Positions 42,453 through 55,910 are shown, counted from the first letter of the stretch. The stretch is 64,000 bases of DNA from Pseudisothecium myosuroides (GCA_951799445.1 OX637288.1:32777288-32841287); one strand, 5' to 3'. The notes: generated by a model from the letters alone, not told the origin. Numbers and translations are program-made.

Positions 42453-45400
42453 ATTGCAATCAAAAATTAGAAAAAAAATCCGTCCGTTGTCCGCCAATGC
42501 ATCCGCCATGTGCCGTCTGCCGCTTCCATTTACCTCATGGTAACTTCTTTTGATGGCGGTTTTATCCACCCTCAACGCTCGTCCACTGCGTCCAGATGTT
42601 TGAATGTCTGAAATTTTGACGTGGTTTTGTTCAAAATGTTCAATTTCTCAAACCTGATCTGTAGTAAATGCCAATTTATTGGAACCAATTCATATTAGGA
42701 TATGACTACACTTGAACGTGTGTCTCTTTATCTACCTCAAATTTTTCTCCATGAAAACTATGACAGGATCGACGATTGGTTTCATGTCAAACCAATCATG
42801 AATCCTCCACACTTATAAAATCTAAGCCGACCTAGGGATGTGGTTTACAACTGTGTTGCAATCATTAGTAGACATTGCCCATTTGCCCTTAAGACATACA
42901 ACATATTAATATTCTAGATTCTGGAAATAACAATATGGAAGGTCAAACAACAAATCTTGTGAGACACCGTAGCGTGGATGTTTCTATCATGCAAATTTTC
43001 TTAGTTTGTCAAGCAATAACAATTCTTGATTTTCCAACTGCCTCTCATAGTCGATGTGTGTTGACACCCTCTCTTGAACAAACAATATGCTCTCCTGCTC
43101 GAACAATATGAGACTCTCATTCTTTGAAACTTCATTTGTAAATCTCACAATTTTTTTTGAAAATACATGTTAGCGTCAAAAATCAATTTCCAGTCACAAG
43201 AAAATTGCAAAGGCTACGCAAAACACTGGTGAAAATTTAGTGAAGACAGTGCAAAAAATTGAATGAACAAGATACGAAGTTACATTGGAACATCTTTCAG
43301 GAGCAAGAGCAAGTAAGAAACTAAATTACAACAAAAAATGAGACATGATTGCTAAAAAGAATGCACATTTGGGATATATCAATCAAGGATTCTTTGTTCA
43401 AGCAATCATTGGACTTACACAAGTTCTCAGTGTTGGTCTGCATCGACCTCCTCTTCATCCATCACACCTTGTGATGAATGAAGATGATCTTGTTTACTCC
43501 TACCATTTTGCTACTAATTATGCGTTGTCGCATTGCAAATGCGTACATCATGTAGAAAATTGTATTATATTTTATTTTGTTAGTTTTTGAATATAATTCT
43601 ACATAGAGAAAGATGACAACACTTTAAATGGCTTCAAGGTAATGCTTTCTTGCACATGTTATTTACTAAAAGAAGACAGCCATCTAAAAGTCTCATTAGT
43701 TTAAAGTGATCTTTTCAAATTCTAAAATTTTAGTGGTGCTAGTTTTAGTTTTCATTTTTCACTTTCTTTAGTTTCAGTATGTTAAATTAGAGGGATTTTT
43801 GGAGTCTCAAGATGAAGAAATCTCAACCTGAACCGGAGCTTGAACTTTCTTTGTTACAACTGCCAAATCAACCTTTGAACTTTGCATCGCCATGAGAGCA
43901 TCCAGAAGGAGAAGTTGGGCCTTTTGGACCACTGAAACAACTTTGCGTGGAAGTGCAATGACACAAAAAACTTCAACGTGACGCTCAAACTTTGATGATC
44001 CTATTGCAAATCAAATGTGTTGAGCCCAACAGCCGAAAAATGACATTCGAAGGATGTTTGAGGGTCTCAACGACAATCAATACTATTGTATAGTTAGACC
44101 TATTGAAAGAAGTCGTGGCCATCAACATTGATTACAAGGGCCATTCAATCCTTCAATGGGGGGAGACTATATAGACTATGTTGTTTCTACTTTTAATTGC
44201 ATTCTCAAGTTCTTGAAGATGGAGTGACGCTTTTCTTTGAGCTCTGTTTTTTTACCTATAATAGGCAGCTGTTAATGCTAGTCTTCATTTCCATACTTGG
44301 AGTATTTTTCTAATTTATTTTTGTGTGTATGAAGTTGTAGGAAGGTAAAATTATATTAGTTTGTCTTCTAGATAAATTTTAGCAAAAATAAGTCTTTTAA
44401 ATAACGCTAAGAAGGGATTGTGTGGTCAAATATATTGACCAATAGGTTTGAAGGCCCATCTTTGTAAAAGAAGGCTATGAGCTTATCCATGTAATTTGGA
44501 TATCAAGGAAAAGACTTGGGAAGTTTTCCCAACTGAAGGAGGCTTCGAGTAGTGTGGAGTTTGGAGTTGGAAGAGAATTTTGAGAGTCAAATATGGAGAG
44601 GGAGATTTTATGGTGTATGAAGAATTTGGCAATGAAAATTTGAAGTGTTGTATATCATGTTGTTGTGTTTCTAAAAAGTCTTTACTTGCTTAATTTGAAG
44701 TTGTCAATCAAAAGTTGTATTAGCTTGAGTGAAGGTTGGTTTGCTGCCTTTTATGTAAAGGACAGAAACTTTGACCAGCCGTAGAAGACGGACAAATCTT
44801 TTATTTGCAATGAAATTTAAAAAGGTGTGAAAATTGTGTTAGATTTTTACAAACCTATCACTTATTCTATTTAAAATTTGTATGAGTGAGTTGTGAGTGA
44901 CAAAGTAAAGAAGGATTTATTGCCTTCAATTCTAAGGGCCAAAAACTTTGGGTGATTATAGAAATTGGACAAAGTGTTAGAATAATTTGAGATTTAGAAA
45001 AGATATATAAAATTGTTTTAAATATTTTAACAAGTTATTCTTCATTTTATTTGGACTTTTGAAGCAATGGTGGCACAAAATCTAAATTTGGAATTGAAAT
45101 TGAAGGAGACATTGAAGACTTGTGTGTTGTAGCTTGTGACTTTTTCTTTCCTTGTAAACTTTTGTTGTTGCAAATAGTGTGAGGTTAAACTATCGCTTAG
45201 CCTCATTTTGTGCCGTGGCAACAAAATAGGGTTTTTCGTCTACATAGTCGAGATTTGCTTTGTTCTCATGGTGAGGTTAGGTTGATGACCAATATACCAT
45301 GAATTTGAAAGTTTAGGAGTCATATTTACCGACAATATCTCATGGTATGCCGTCAATTCTATCTGTCTCATATGTTGTGGTTTCTTATCCTTACCTTGAC

Positions 45401-46007
45401 TCATGAATCAACCTAGAGCCCATACATGATAGGCCAACGGCCGAGGGAGATCACTATAGATTTTTTTTTAAACTAATTGAGTTAAAAGATAGGATCCATT
45501 TAATTCAAAAGAAAAAAAATTATATAATATGTAGGGCTATTATAGGGTCCATGAAATGCTACATACTCTATTATTAGGCTATGTAAAAATATCATGTAGT
45601 AGGAGTTTTTATTAATAAGTTAGCCTTGATAGATGGAGGTTGTGCAAATTTTTCATAGTACGGTGAGTACAAATGTGGATAGATAATAGACACAATAAAA
45701 AGAATCTATGACGAAGGATAGTTGACTAAAATTTTGCCACAATTCCAATAGTATATATATCAAAAAAATTAAGTGAAATTGTAAGACATTAACTACAAGT
45801 GACCACATAAATTGTCATATTGCACAAATAAGTAGGTTTGCCTTAGTAGGTTTGACGAACTGAAAATTGTACAACATGAGGATATAATTTATAGTCCATT
45901 TAACTTCAATCTTTAAAGTTATATGTATTAAATACACTCATATAAAATAGGATGTTTATGAAATAGTTTTAGTGGCAATTTTAAATTGTTCAATGATAAA
46001 TTTGTTA
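42453..46007. other. Non-coding stretch, no gene recognised
   Basis: AT-rich. A short frame near 43345-43590 and plus-strand fragments to 44160 have no recognisable similarity. Nothing further can be supported. Confidence 0.4.
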
Positions 46008-46011
46008 TTAA

Positions 46012-47048
46012 TCCCTAAAAGACAAAGGGTGTTTTGGAAAAAGAAAAGTTCCAAACTACCAATGTTTGATGAATTAGACTTCGAGCCCTCTTAGAATAAA
46101 AATTTTGCTCTACACAAAATGATGATTCAGTTGACCATTCATAAATATATGATGTTCGATTCACTCATGAAGAATTTTAAAAGCAAATATGGAGTCTAGC
46201 TTACTCCAAATCAACCTGCAATGAAAGAAGGTTAAACATATTGGCAACAACGATGCTACTATGTGAGCATGAAAATGCAAGCATATGAGCCTTGAGTATG
46301 TGTATAAGTAAATGTCCTACAACCATTGAAGGTGCATATAATATAAACACCTATAATATAGGAATCCTTTAACATAATTACACTATAATCATGGAAAGTT
46401 TGTATAGTATAGACACCTGTAACATAGGTGTGTAGACTTCTAGGCTCATGGAAAACATGCTCCTAGGCTCACATAATAGCAACCCTCGCATTGGCCGCAA
46501 TACATTAGTCATTTTTTGATGATTTCTTGTGCAATAAGGAAATTTTTTTATCTGAAATCCAAATGGTAAAATTTAAAAAAAAAAAAGACATTTGGAGCAT
46601 GTAGAAAAAATTTCAAGAACTTCAATTTCACCAATTACAAGATAATATAACTTGAAGTTAGAGAAAAATGTATTTTCTTGAGTTACCCCAAGATAGCAAA
46701 CAAAGTTTGACTCTTTTTAGAATGTGATTTGAGAATTATATTTCTTAGGACAATTGTATGCCATATTTTATTCCCCATTTTATTAGTTATATACATGCCA
46801 AGTTTCAAAGTTAATGAGCATATTTGCAAAGATGCCCAAATTGCCTAGAGTGCCAAAAACGTTTAGAAAAACATAACTTTTGATTCAAGCACCCAATTGG
46901 ATAAAAATTATATTCCCATTAAGGGGACACATGTTCACACCTTGCGTCAAAATTTTATGAACATCCAACCAATATTGACTTCATTAGAACCTACCTGGAT
47001 TTTCAATTCTCTATTCAACAAACAATTGGCATTATTGGCCTTTAGGGG
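46012..47048. mobile_element. Possible TTAA-flanked element (~1.04 kb)
   Basis: Opens TCCCTAAAAGACAAAGG after TTAA (46008-46011), and closes GGCCTTTAGGGG followed by TCAA, one change from TTAA. The termini match those at 1388 and 49197, but the interior differs and holds another inverted-repeat element (46248-46490). Boundaries are plausible, not proven. Confidence 0.4.
46248..46490. mobile_element. TIR MITE, ends GCTA(C/T)TATGTGAGC, copy 1
   Basis: Left end GCTACTATGTGAGCATG, right end AGGCTCACATAATAGCAACC, complementary to each other. The interior is rich in ACACCTATAATATAGG-type palindromes. A relative lies at 48556-48792. Target duplication not resolved. Confidence 0.55.
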
Positions 47049-47366
47049 TCAAAAACTGCCACTTAGTCAATGATACTTGAATTGAATTGATTGTTGTTGG
47101 TTTTATGATGTATATTGTATACATATATGTAGTAGAGGAATAGAAAAATTTGTAAAAAAGGCTAGCAATAGAAAAATATTGGACACTTAAAATTTTATAA
47201 ATAAGATATCCCCACTTAAAAAGCCACATGAATGAATTTACAAAAACCATAGGATATTAGAAATATGCCCTTTGTAGATTTTATTGTAAAAAATATGGTC
47301 ATCTTAAATACGAAAATTAAGGTAAATAGCCCCACATTAAATACCCTCTTAACTCAGGTGTATACC

Positions 47367-48133
47367 TTAAATTACAAGAAGCGATCTCTCTGAGGCCAAT
47401 GGGGAGCAATTCCACAGCAGTATAGAAGATTCAAAGATTGAGTTTGAAGATTTTACACAACTATGACTCCTTCTACACATGTACTTGCGGTTGTTAAGTT
47501 GCTCCAAAATAGTTAATCTACCCTTTCGATGAGGAATGATGATGTATTGCAGCAAAAGGTACCTCTTATCTCCAAGAAAATAAGATGGAATCCCTCATCC
47601 AAAATTGGAAGACCTACAATCAAATTGTTGTTTCTAGCTCTTTGATTATACAAACCAAACCTTTTGAGCACCCTCACGTCATTCAAGCTTCTAGGTAGTC
47701 CGACAAAAACATCAAGGAATTGTTTTTTCTTGTTCACAATTGCTTGATTTACAAGATTGTAGCCATTTGTTTTGAAATAGTAAAAGTCTTCTGCAAAGCA
47801 AGCTGTCTTTTCGGAATTTGATATCTTACTTTTGAATATATATGGTTCTAAGATACCTGCTAATTGGAATGGGGACTCTTTTGTCAGTTTGAAATTTGCA
47901 ATCCACCTCAAGTCATCATACTTGGTCCATAGAAAGACATAGAACCAAGTTGTTGACCTTAATTTAACCCAAAATCCCAATTTGTCATTCAACAGTGTAT
48001 CCACATTACTAATGCAAAAATCGTGGAGAATACAAGACACAAGAAGATCCATCTCCTGGAGTGTATTGTGAACTTGATGGAAAGATGTAATCTCCATTGG
48101 ATTGTCTCCTCTTCCTTGCTCTGGTGATTCCAT
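47367..48133 (-). pseudogene. PIF/Harbinger transposase relic (DDE_Tnp_4-like)
   Basis: Minus-strand frames read phrases of the HARBI1/PIF nuclease: KKQFLDVFVGLPRSLNDVRV, matching the conserved GxPGSxNDxRVL block, then DEG near 47600. After a frame change at about 47545 comes YIIIPHRKGRLTILEQLNNR. The N-terminal part reads YDDLRWIANFKLTKESPFQL. Internal order is disturbed and there are frameshifts, so the gene is dead. In active elements the enzyme cuts at TTA/TAA targets together with a Myb-like partner; no partner is visible here. Confidence 0.7.
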
Positions 48134-49192
48134 GCCAAGGTAAATGTTTTACAGTAGCAAAATCAACACCAACAAGAAGCCCACAATCTCCTCCAGTTCT
48201 ATAATCATTTTAGGATTTCAAGTTGAGACCAAAGTTTGTATCTGCCACAACTTGCTTGAGGGCTATAAAAATTCTATCATTTTCACGAATATGATCAATA
48301 TCATGATCATATAAAATAAGTTACATAAACAAGAAAACAAGCAATCAATCATGCTTCCTTGAGTCAATTTTTCATATGAGCAATTTAGAATCTTTTTACG
48401 TTGCTACTTAATTATTGTCAAAAATGCATGCTGCAAATGGAATCAAGAAAAGAAAGAAATCTAGGTTAAAATAGCATCAAAAGAACTCTTCATGAATTAT
48501 ATTTGCACTATTGCTCCCATAGCATGAACTCTTAACATGAACTAGTTAAATGAGGGTTGCTATTATGTAAGCATAGGAGTGTGAGTCCATGAGCCTAGAA
48601 TACTACACACCTATATTATAGGTGTATATACTATAGAACCCGTCTATGATTATAGGGTATATATATTACAAATACCCATATTATAGGTGTTTATGATATA
48701 TACACCTTCTATAGTGTGTGGTATCTATATTATAGATACCTATATTGTAGGCTCAATGCTCACAAGCTCGCATTCTTGGGCTCACATACTAGCACCGTTG
48801 CTAGTTAAATATGAACATTTAACATGAAGGAGTTTGGTCACATGGATGAATCAAATATACTAAATTCTTTCATAAGTGAGCTAGCAACCTTCTTGCAATT
48901 GAATCAAACAAATGAAATCAGATGCAAATGAAATCAGATGCAAATGAAATGAATGAAACTCCAATATCAACCTCCCTTTCTTTAGCCTTTTTTTTGGGTC
49001 AGTATCCTAACCACCTCAAATTATGCAAATAACTATCAACCTTCTTGATTCTTTCAAGACAAAGACTCACAGCATCCAAAATTCAAAGCCAACACTAATG
49101 ATTCACGAGGGAAAAAGAGAATTTGCAAAAACAATTTAACAAAAACCCACAAAATTTGATTGCAAGCAAATATATTAACAAAAATGTGGTAG
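48134..49192. other. Non-coding with a second GCTATTATGTAAGC-ended MITE
   Basis: At 48556-48792 lies an inverted-repeat element with ends GTTGCTATTATGTAAGC and GGGCTCACATACTAGCAC, related to the one at 46248-46490 and full of internal TATA-type palindromes. The rest is AT-rich with no gene. Confidence 0.45.
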
Positions 49193-49196
49193 TTAA

Positions 49197-50113
49197 CCCC
49201 TAAAGTACCAAAGTTCCCTCGGGGGACACTTGGGATTTTGGGCAGGCTCTTGTGACCTGAAATTTTGACGTGATTTTTTTAAACTTTTTTTGAAGATAGG
49301 GAATCACATTAGCTTTCTAAAAATATGATTTTTTTTCAATCGGTGCCCGAGAGCAAAAGTTATGCCATTCTAAAGCAAAAAAACAGTTCGGCGGGCAGGG
49401 AAAAAAAAAAAAAAAAATGATTTTAAAAAAAAAAAAAAAAATCCTCGAAGATCATGTTTTTGTCTACATCTGAAGCTTTGATTCATTCTATTTGGACCAA
49501 TAATGAAAAAATTATGGACAATCTTTTTTTTCGGTCAATTTAAGCATCTTCTTCAAAAAACAACTTAAGGAATTCATTTTTTAATGCATTTTTCAAAAAA
49601 AATTCAATTTTTTTTTGACAAGGTCAAGTTTGTTTGCAAGAACAATCCCACCGTTGGGATTATGGAGTTTTAATTCCATCTAAGAGCTATTAACAATTTA
49701 GTATTTTGATCAATTTTGGACCTACTTCTACTTAACAATTTTTTTATATGTGAAAATCAAGTTTTGATATGCTGAAATTTTTTTCCCTAACTCTCAACTC
49801 AAATGTTCAACATAAAAAAATTTAACTTTATGGTGTGTAGTGCAACAAAAATCCACAATTGGCCGTCAGAGTCATCTGAAATTGCAGGAAACAGTTGAAA
49901 AAAACTTCTTTCTCCAACTTCAAATGCTAATATCTTCCAATCCGTACGGTCAAACTTCATGAAATTTTTACCACATGATTTGAGACAAATGAAGTACAAG
50001 ATCCTACGATTAGATTTTTTTTTTAAAGTTTATTTTGGTTTAGGGAGTGATCGCAGCAGAAATGGCAGTTTTCAGTGGTTCCGGAGCCAGAAAATGCCTT
50101 GGTATTTTAGGGG
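49197..50113. mobile_element. TTAA-flanked inverted-repeat element, copy 2 (917 bp)
   Basis: TTAA at 49193-49196 and 50114-50117. Opens CCCCTAAAGTACCAAAG, closes CCTTGGTATTTTAGGGG. It aligns over most of its length with 1388-2306, including AAATTTTG, GGGAACAAAAGTTATG-like and GATCCTA(C/T)G(A/G)TTAGAT blocks. Non-coding. The near-identical length (917 versus 919 bp) supports a discrete element family. Confidence 0.75.
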
Positions 50114-50236
50114 TTAAGCAGCTTCGGAATTGTAATTGCTCTAAAGCAAATGAGTAGAAGAATTCAAAAATAGCCGAATCTTCAAATACTTAACATGAAG
50201 GAGTTTAGTCACATGGACGAGTCAATTCAACCAATA

Positions 50237-50454
50237 AGGTAGGAGCACCCAATGGCGTCAGTGTACCCAATGGCGTCAGAAACTAGGTAAGGCATTAATT
50301 TCAAAACTTAAATGTAGGTAGACTATAGATAGCTTATCATTTAGGTAAAAAAAAAAAGCTATCTATGGTCTACGTACATTTAAGTTCTGAAATTTTCATC
50401 ATGTGTAGAATCTGACACCATTGGGTACACTGACGCCATTGGGTGCTCCTACCT
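50237..50454. mobile_element. TA-flanked AGGTAGGAG MITE, copy 3 (foldback)
   Basis: TA at 50235-50236 and 50455-50456. The ends AGGTAGGAGCACCCAATGGC and its complement pair for over 40 bp, including two CCCAATGGCGTCAG repeats. It shares only the outer 11 bp with the elements at 7645 and 8571. Confidence 0.75.
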
Positions 50455-51121
50455 TAGTGACAGACACGCCCCTTGTTCTCCTTGCAATTAATTCTCCTTG
50501 CAAGCTCTACGGCAAACTCCTTCTCTATTCCTGGCAACAATATACCCTTGAAGTCTTGAATACTTCAACACTTCTCTGCTGGCCAAATTGAAATTGAGAA
50601 ATTGGCGCTCAATTTGGAATATGCCGCCCAAGATCGAGGAGAATTTTGAAAATCAATTTAGGGTCATACATGCGCAAGATCAAGAGCAATAGTTAACATC
50701 AATTTTCTAATGTGAATGCAATGCAATTCTCGGTGGTGATACGGAATGCATTCAATTTTTGGTGGTGATACAAAATGGAATTTGATAAATTTAGCCCTGG
50801 TGAGAGGAGAGCATTCACAAACTACACAATACCAAATTAACCCTCACAAAGGTCCTTGAGTTGATCGGACCTCAATATAACTAGTTCAGGAATATTCAAT
50901 GTGAATAAGATGTATTTTTTTCAAAACTCCAACAATAGACCTTATTGTTCACATGATAAGTTGCTCAGGTGGGCAAGGACCCTTACTCTGTGAAGAAAGC
51001 CCTAGCTCATGTCCATTGCTAAAGTAAAAGGTTGATTATCTCCTGAAGTTCCAAGGTCATTTTTCTGTCAAAAAACACTTAAAACTTCCATTTCTGCTAC
51101 ATTCATCCATGAAAGCAAAAT
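50455..51121. other. Non-coding stretch
   Basis: No gene. A phrase near 50990 (GAAGAAAGCCCTAGCTCATG) resembles one at about 15330 just left of duplication copy A, so homology with copy A may extend this far. Confidence 0.4.
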
Positions 51122-51616
51122 AATTTTTTTTTAGAATCTACCTGTAGGATCTTATACTTCACTTGTCTGAGGTCATGTGGTAAAAATTTCTTAAAATTTG
51201 ACCATACGGATTGGAAGATATTAGCATTCAAAGTCGGACAAAAAGTTTTTTTCAAGAAGATGCTTAGGTCGCCCAAAAAACAAGATTGTCCATAACTTTT
51301 TCATCACTAGTCCAAATAGAATGAATCAAAGCTTTACATGTAGACAAAAATATAGTATTTTAGGAAAAAAAAATTTAAAAAGTTATTTTGACTTTTTGTG
51401 AATTTTTTTGGGTTGCCCGCCAACCTCCGTTTTCAACTTTTTGTGCCATAACTTTTGCTTTTGGGCACCAATTGAAAAAAAAATTATATTCCCAAGAAGC
51501 TTAAGTATTTTTTTAGCTTTACAAAAAGTTTTAGAATATTATGATGAATATTGAGACCGTATGAGCCTACCCAAAGTTGCATTTTGGTCCCCATAGGGCC
51601 TATGGGACTTTAGGGG
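51122..51616. mobile_element. Inverted, internally deleted copy of the TTAA element family
   Basis: The reverse complement opens CCCCTAAAGTCCCATAGG (reading down from 51616) and aligns with 49197-49550, then jumps to sequence like 49880-49990. One end and the middle are missing. It lies at or just left of the left end of duplication copy B. Confidence 0.6.
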
Positions 51617-51958
51617 TTATTCAAAGTTTTAGAGATAAAAGGGATAGTTTTTGTCAAAAGTAGATGGAAAGAAGACTCCATTTTGAGCATTGAAACTCTA
51701 AATGAATTTGCTAGTTAGAAAATGAAATGGTGAAAGAGGGCTCAATAGTGGCAAAAAATGTTAGATTTTGTTCATATCATATTTTCATGGGTCATTGTAA
51801 TTGCAAGAAACACTTATTGATTTTGTGCCAAATGGGAATTGTTCTAGGTAGAGTGCAAATTTTTGGAAGAAAACACTATCTAAACAAAATAATATATACA
51901 AAAAATGAATGCATATAACTCAAATGGATTTGATAATTTCCAAATTCACATACAATTA

Positions 51959-52198
51959 CATTAAAAGAAATCCATGTTTTAGGTGACATAGCATAATTTT
52001 AGGAGACGAGTTTTAGTGAACGTCCAATACAACAACTTGTATTTTTATGTCAATAATAACGCACAATGTAACATCCCGATGTTACATTGGACATTATTAT
52101 TGACATAAAAATACAAGTTGTTATATATATTGGACGTTCACTAAAATTCGTCTCCTAAAATTATACTACATCACCTAAAACGCACGTTTCTTATAGTG
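51959..52198. mobile_element. CACTA-derived foldback MITE with known empty site (240 bp)
   Basis: Right end GTTTCTTATAGTG; left end decayed to CATTAAAAGAAATCC. Flanked by TTA on both sides. In copy A the matching place (about 15727) reads straight through as ACAATTACCAAGGCTTG, which is this locus minus the element and one TTA. The halves are strongly complementary. Confidence 0.9.
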
Positions 52199-53066
52199 TT
52201 ACCAAGGCTTGATGTGCAATGCATATGAATCCACTTTTTTGAAGTACCAAGCCCTAAGGTCAAGCAAACCATCTGGTATGACTCAAATTGATTCTCACTA
52301 CCAAGGTTGAACTACTTAAGTCTAGCCTACATAAGTACAAAACTAGGGCCTTGAAGCCATAAACAAATTCAACTTCCAAGTACAAATGATTAGTGCTTTA
52401 CTTATTTGGGTGATAAGTCATTGAGCAGTGCAATTAGAGTAAGTTTCTTTTTTCTTGAGTAAATTGAGGATCAAGAAGCATTGGACTATGTTTGCATATC
52501 TAGCTTATTTTTCTCTAGATATTCATCAAAATGATTGGCATTGCTTTTTATCTCTACCTCATCATTTCTTTCTATAGTGAGTTCATTACATAGACATACT
52601 ACTTCTAAAAAAGTATTGACCAAAGTGTTAAGTCTCAAGTTTTTAAAATTTAGTCAAAATAGTTCAAATAAGCACTACTAGAGGTCATCTAAATGCAAGA
52701 ATATCAATCTATTGTTATTGCAACATGGGACATAGGCCATAGTGATACATGTTGAAGATAAGATATTGTAACAATTAGTATCTTTCACTTTTTTAAGACA
52801 AAATAAAAGATAATGTATTTTTAGATTAAAGTAAAAGTACAAGGCATTGAGGACATATATAAAACCTTTAGTAATGATGAAAAAGGGTCATCTTCTCATA
52901 TCTTTTGCTATTGAATTTTGGATTAATATTTCAAATATATTCATTAAAGTGAATAATTTTAGAATAAGAGTTGTTTAATTGAAGGTGACCTTAGTTATAA
53001 TTGGGTGGTTTATAATTTGATATTTGTTTAAATTTATAAGAAAACTTTAGAAGAATACTACTAGTT

Positions 53067-53726
53067 ATGGAGAAAAGTAGTGTACCATTGTGCACACCAC
53101 TTGACATATATGTTGATGACAAATCAAACCTTTATCCACATCTAATAGAGTGCCACATTTGCATGAAGCCCCCAACTGATCCCATTGCAACCTCGTGTGG
53201 TCATATATTTTGTTGGCCATGCATCTACTTGTGGCTTCAAAATGGGCCCAAACCTTGTCCAATATGTAGAATCACCTTGATAAGAGAGATGAACATCCTT
53301 GCTCTTTATGGATTTGGAACTAATACAGAGCAAACTGACAACATAGTGAATGACAATGAGGCAATGACTCCAATTAACGTCATCCCACCTCGTCCACCAA
53401 GTCCCAATTGGTTCATTTTTCGGGACTTGTATCGGATGACGTCTGAAACAAATATAGAACATTTGAGACAGGATAGAAATCTCGCTATGGATATGGCAAA
53501 TTGGCAATTTTGTCATTTTCGCAAAGAAAGAGAACTAAAAAACAATATAATAAGACAAAGGAACCAAGTGGAACAAAGGAATGTTGGCTTGATGCAAGAA
53601 GCACACGAGAAGGCATTGCAACATTTCGAGGAGATAAACCAAAAGACTCAAGCCATAGTAAAGTTGGAACTACAATTGGCTCGAGCAAATGACTTGTTGC
53701 CATTTGGGTGGAGTGATGGACTATGA
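53067..53726 (+). CDS. RING-finger protein, probable E3 ubiquitin ligase (copy B)
   Basis: A 219-residue open frame aligned end to end with 16412-17215. All eight C3HC4 zinc ligands are kept (CHICMKPP ... CGHIFCWPC ... CPIC), as are the proline-rich PPRPPSPNW linker and the LLPFGWSDGL tail. Only one DMANW helical unit is present, so it is 48 residues shorter. Many differences from copy A are substitutions with the frame kept, which suggests some constraint, though short age could also explain it. There is no membrane segment, so a cytosolic or nuclear ligase is likelier than an RMA-type anchored one. The promoter-side sequence is also duplicated, so both may share regulation. Confidence 0.75.
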   Translation: MEKSSVPLCTPLDIYVDDKSNLYPHLIECHICMKPPTDPIATSCGHIFCWPCIYLWLQNGPKPCPICRITLIREMNILALYGFGTNTEQTDNIVNDNEAMTPINVIPPRPPSPNWFIFRDLYRMTSETNIEHLRQDRNLAMDMANWQFCHFRKERELKNNIIRQRNQVEQRNVGLMQEAHEKALQHFEEINQKTQAIVKLELQLARANDLLPFGWSDGL

Positions 53727-55772
53727 TATAAATGTATATGTATTGCCTAGTAGCATGTGATTGTATGATCATATAGTTGCTTGCACCTTGGACTTTAGTT
53801 GGGCGTCTATGAAGCAAATGAGGCAAATTTGTCTCCTTCATATGTAAAAAATAACTAAAGGTCTAGAATGCCAATTTTGTGAAATTTGCAAATTCCAAAA
53901 CTTTGGCACTTTCAGGATTTGCGGCCTGAAACATAATTTTATATGAATCAGGTCCTGTTTTTTAAAGCTTTGTGTATAGTGCATTTGAGGCACAATATTG
54001 CCGCCGGCGCCAAATGGTGCCAATTTAACAAAATTGACGATGCAGATTCTTGCACAGAAGTTAGGTTACAGTCATTAGATGTTTCAAGTGAGAGATTAAA
54101 TGTTCGTCTCTTTTCCTTGTCGCAATTTAAAGCCCTTCATCTGTGAATGATGCAGCAACAAGAGTATGAGTCAAGCATTTTTTTCATCACCTGCTTCAGT
54201 TAGACATTAAATTTGATTTGACTTTGCAATTCGACCATGCCAATTTCAGCTTGGAATATTATGTTTGTAATTTGGTGTCAGTGAACATGAGATACTCAGC
54301 GGAATCTGGGCTTACGCCCTTGTGGTTACATCCAATAAAACGTCTTGTTGCAAAGTCTCAGAATTGTGAAGTTCAAGTATACAAAACCCTAAAATCGATG
54401 CCTGATGTAGAGCTACATTTCTTGACCTCCTAACGTTTAATTGGAAAAAAGCCAAATTCTTGAAATATAACTGTTTAGCTCAACAATTACGACAATCGTT
54501 AGACCTAATGGTTCTTCTCATGAATTAGAAATGGTAAACATCCCTCTGTGAACATGAGTTCTTCTGACATTACTGTTGAATATTACTGATGAATGTTACG
54601 CTACTCCTGAGGACATAGTACTGGGGTATTGATTCCCCTAATGCTTCTTCATAGAATATCATGATCAGCGATATTTATATATTCACACTACCAAGCCACG
54701 AAGTTTACAATTTAATATAATCAGAATTTACTGGAATTGAAGTCGAAGAGCGGTTGGTTGAAGATAGATCAGATGGGATCATTCATGCTCTTTCGAATTA
54801 TGAGAATATCATGGTTCCGAGAGGTAAAACGTTGTTTGGCGTCCTAATTTCGAAGCTTGGCAATCCATAGCTAGCAAGGCCACTTATTTACAGAGCACAA
54901 TGCAGTTGTACGTTCTTGGTGAGTAGAGAGTATCGATCTCATGCATGTAGCGGTGAGATGGGCTTGTTAAATTGTGACTTAGCGTGGGGTGCTGACCGGT
55001 TATCAAGCTTGGATTGTCTATTTTGTAGTTTGGACATTAGGCCCTGAGTTTTTTACAGACATGTTTAGGGTAATCGAATGTGAATCTTGAGCACTTCCTA
55101 CATACAAATGAAAAAGTTGCAACTGACCCTCCGATAATCACTGTGTACACAGATTTGTACTTGCTGTGTTCAGATTTGGTTTGTATATAACTTGCTTTCA
55201 TTTTGCAAGTTTGGAGGGTATGTGCTGAATTGAGTCTTCACATACGAAAGTGCTGTGTAATACAGAAAATGGATCAATTTGAGGAATTTTAGGTGCCGGT
55301 TGCAAAGCAACTGCACGTAGACTAAATGCAGCTATGCGTGCAGCAGCACACAAAACTTGGTTGACATGGTGGACTCTCCGTCCTAGCTAGCCTGGCTGCC
55401 TGGATCGGATTAAATGCAAGATTGTAAGTAATCGTCGAGCTATTCGAACAGACCTTCAATTTTAATTGCAAGAGGAGTTTCTCCATTCACGACTCCCAGT
55501 AGCTTGAGTGTATCGCTCCTGTCAAAAATTCTGTAGGTTACAACACAGAAATAATACTTGAGTTGTGATTTCCTCCTTAAATTCTCTGTATTTGCAAGCG
55601 TGGGAAATGTCCATTTTGGGGGGACTCACCATTCCTTCAAGTCCATGCTCTGGAATTGCCATGTAATTTGCTCCTCCAGAAGCAGGCCTACCTCGACAAA
55701 AACATTCTACCCTCAGCAGGCTCGATCCGGCAATGGTTCCCCCGGTAGTTGTAGACTTCCTATCCCGCTTCC
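53727..55772. other. Non-coding part of duplication copy B
   Basis: No gene. It aligns with copy A downstream of its RING gene, without the transposon found there. Confidence 0.5.
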
Positions 55773-55779
55773 TATAAAA
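55773..55779 (+). promoter_or_regulatory. TATA box of the H2A relic
   Basis: TATAAAA about 135 bp before the H2A ATG, conserved in copy A. It is consistent with the original histone promoter. Confidence 0.55.
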
Positions 55780-55910
55780 CTTGATCAAGGGCTACTTTGT
55801 TGTCCACTCTTCTTCTCACATCCTACTGTTTGATTTCTCTTTGATTCCTGTCTTTGCATTCTCTTGCTTTCAATTGTTGCTGGAGTATGGATCGTTGTTG
55901 GACTGTCGCC

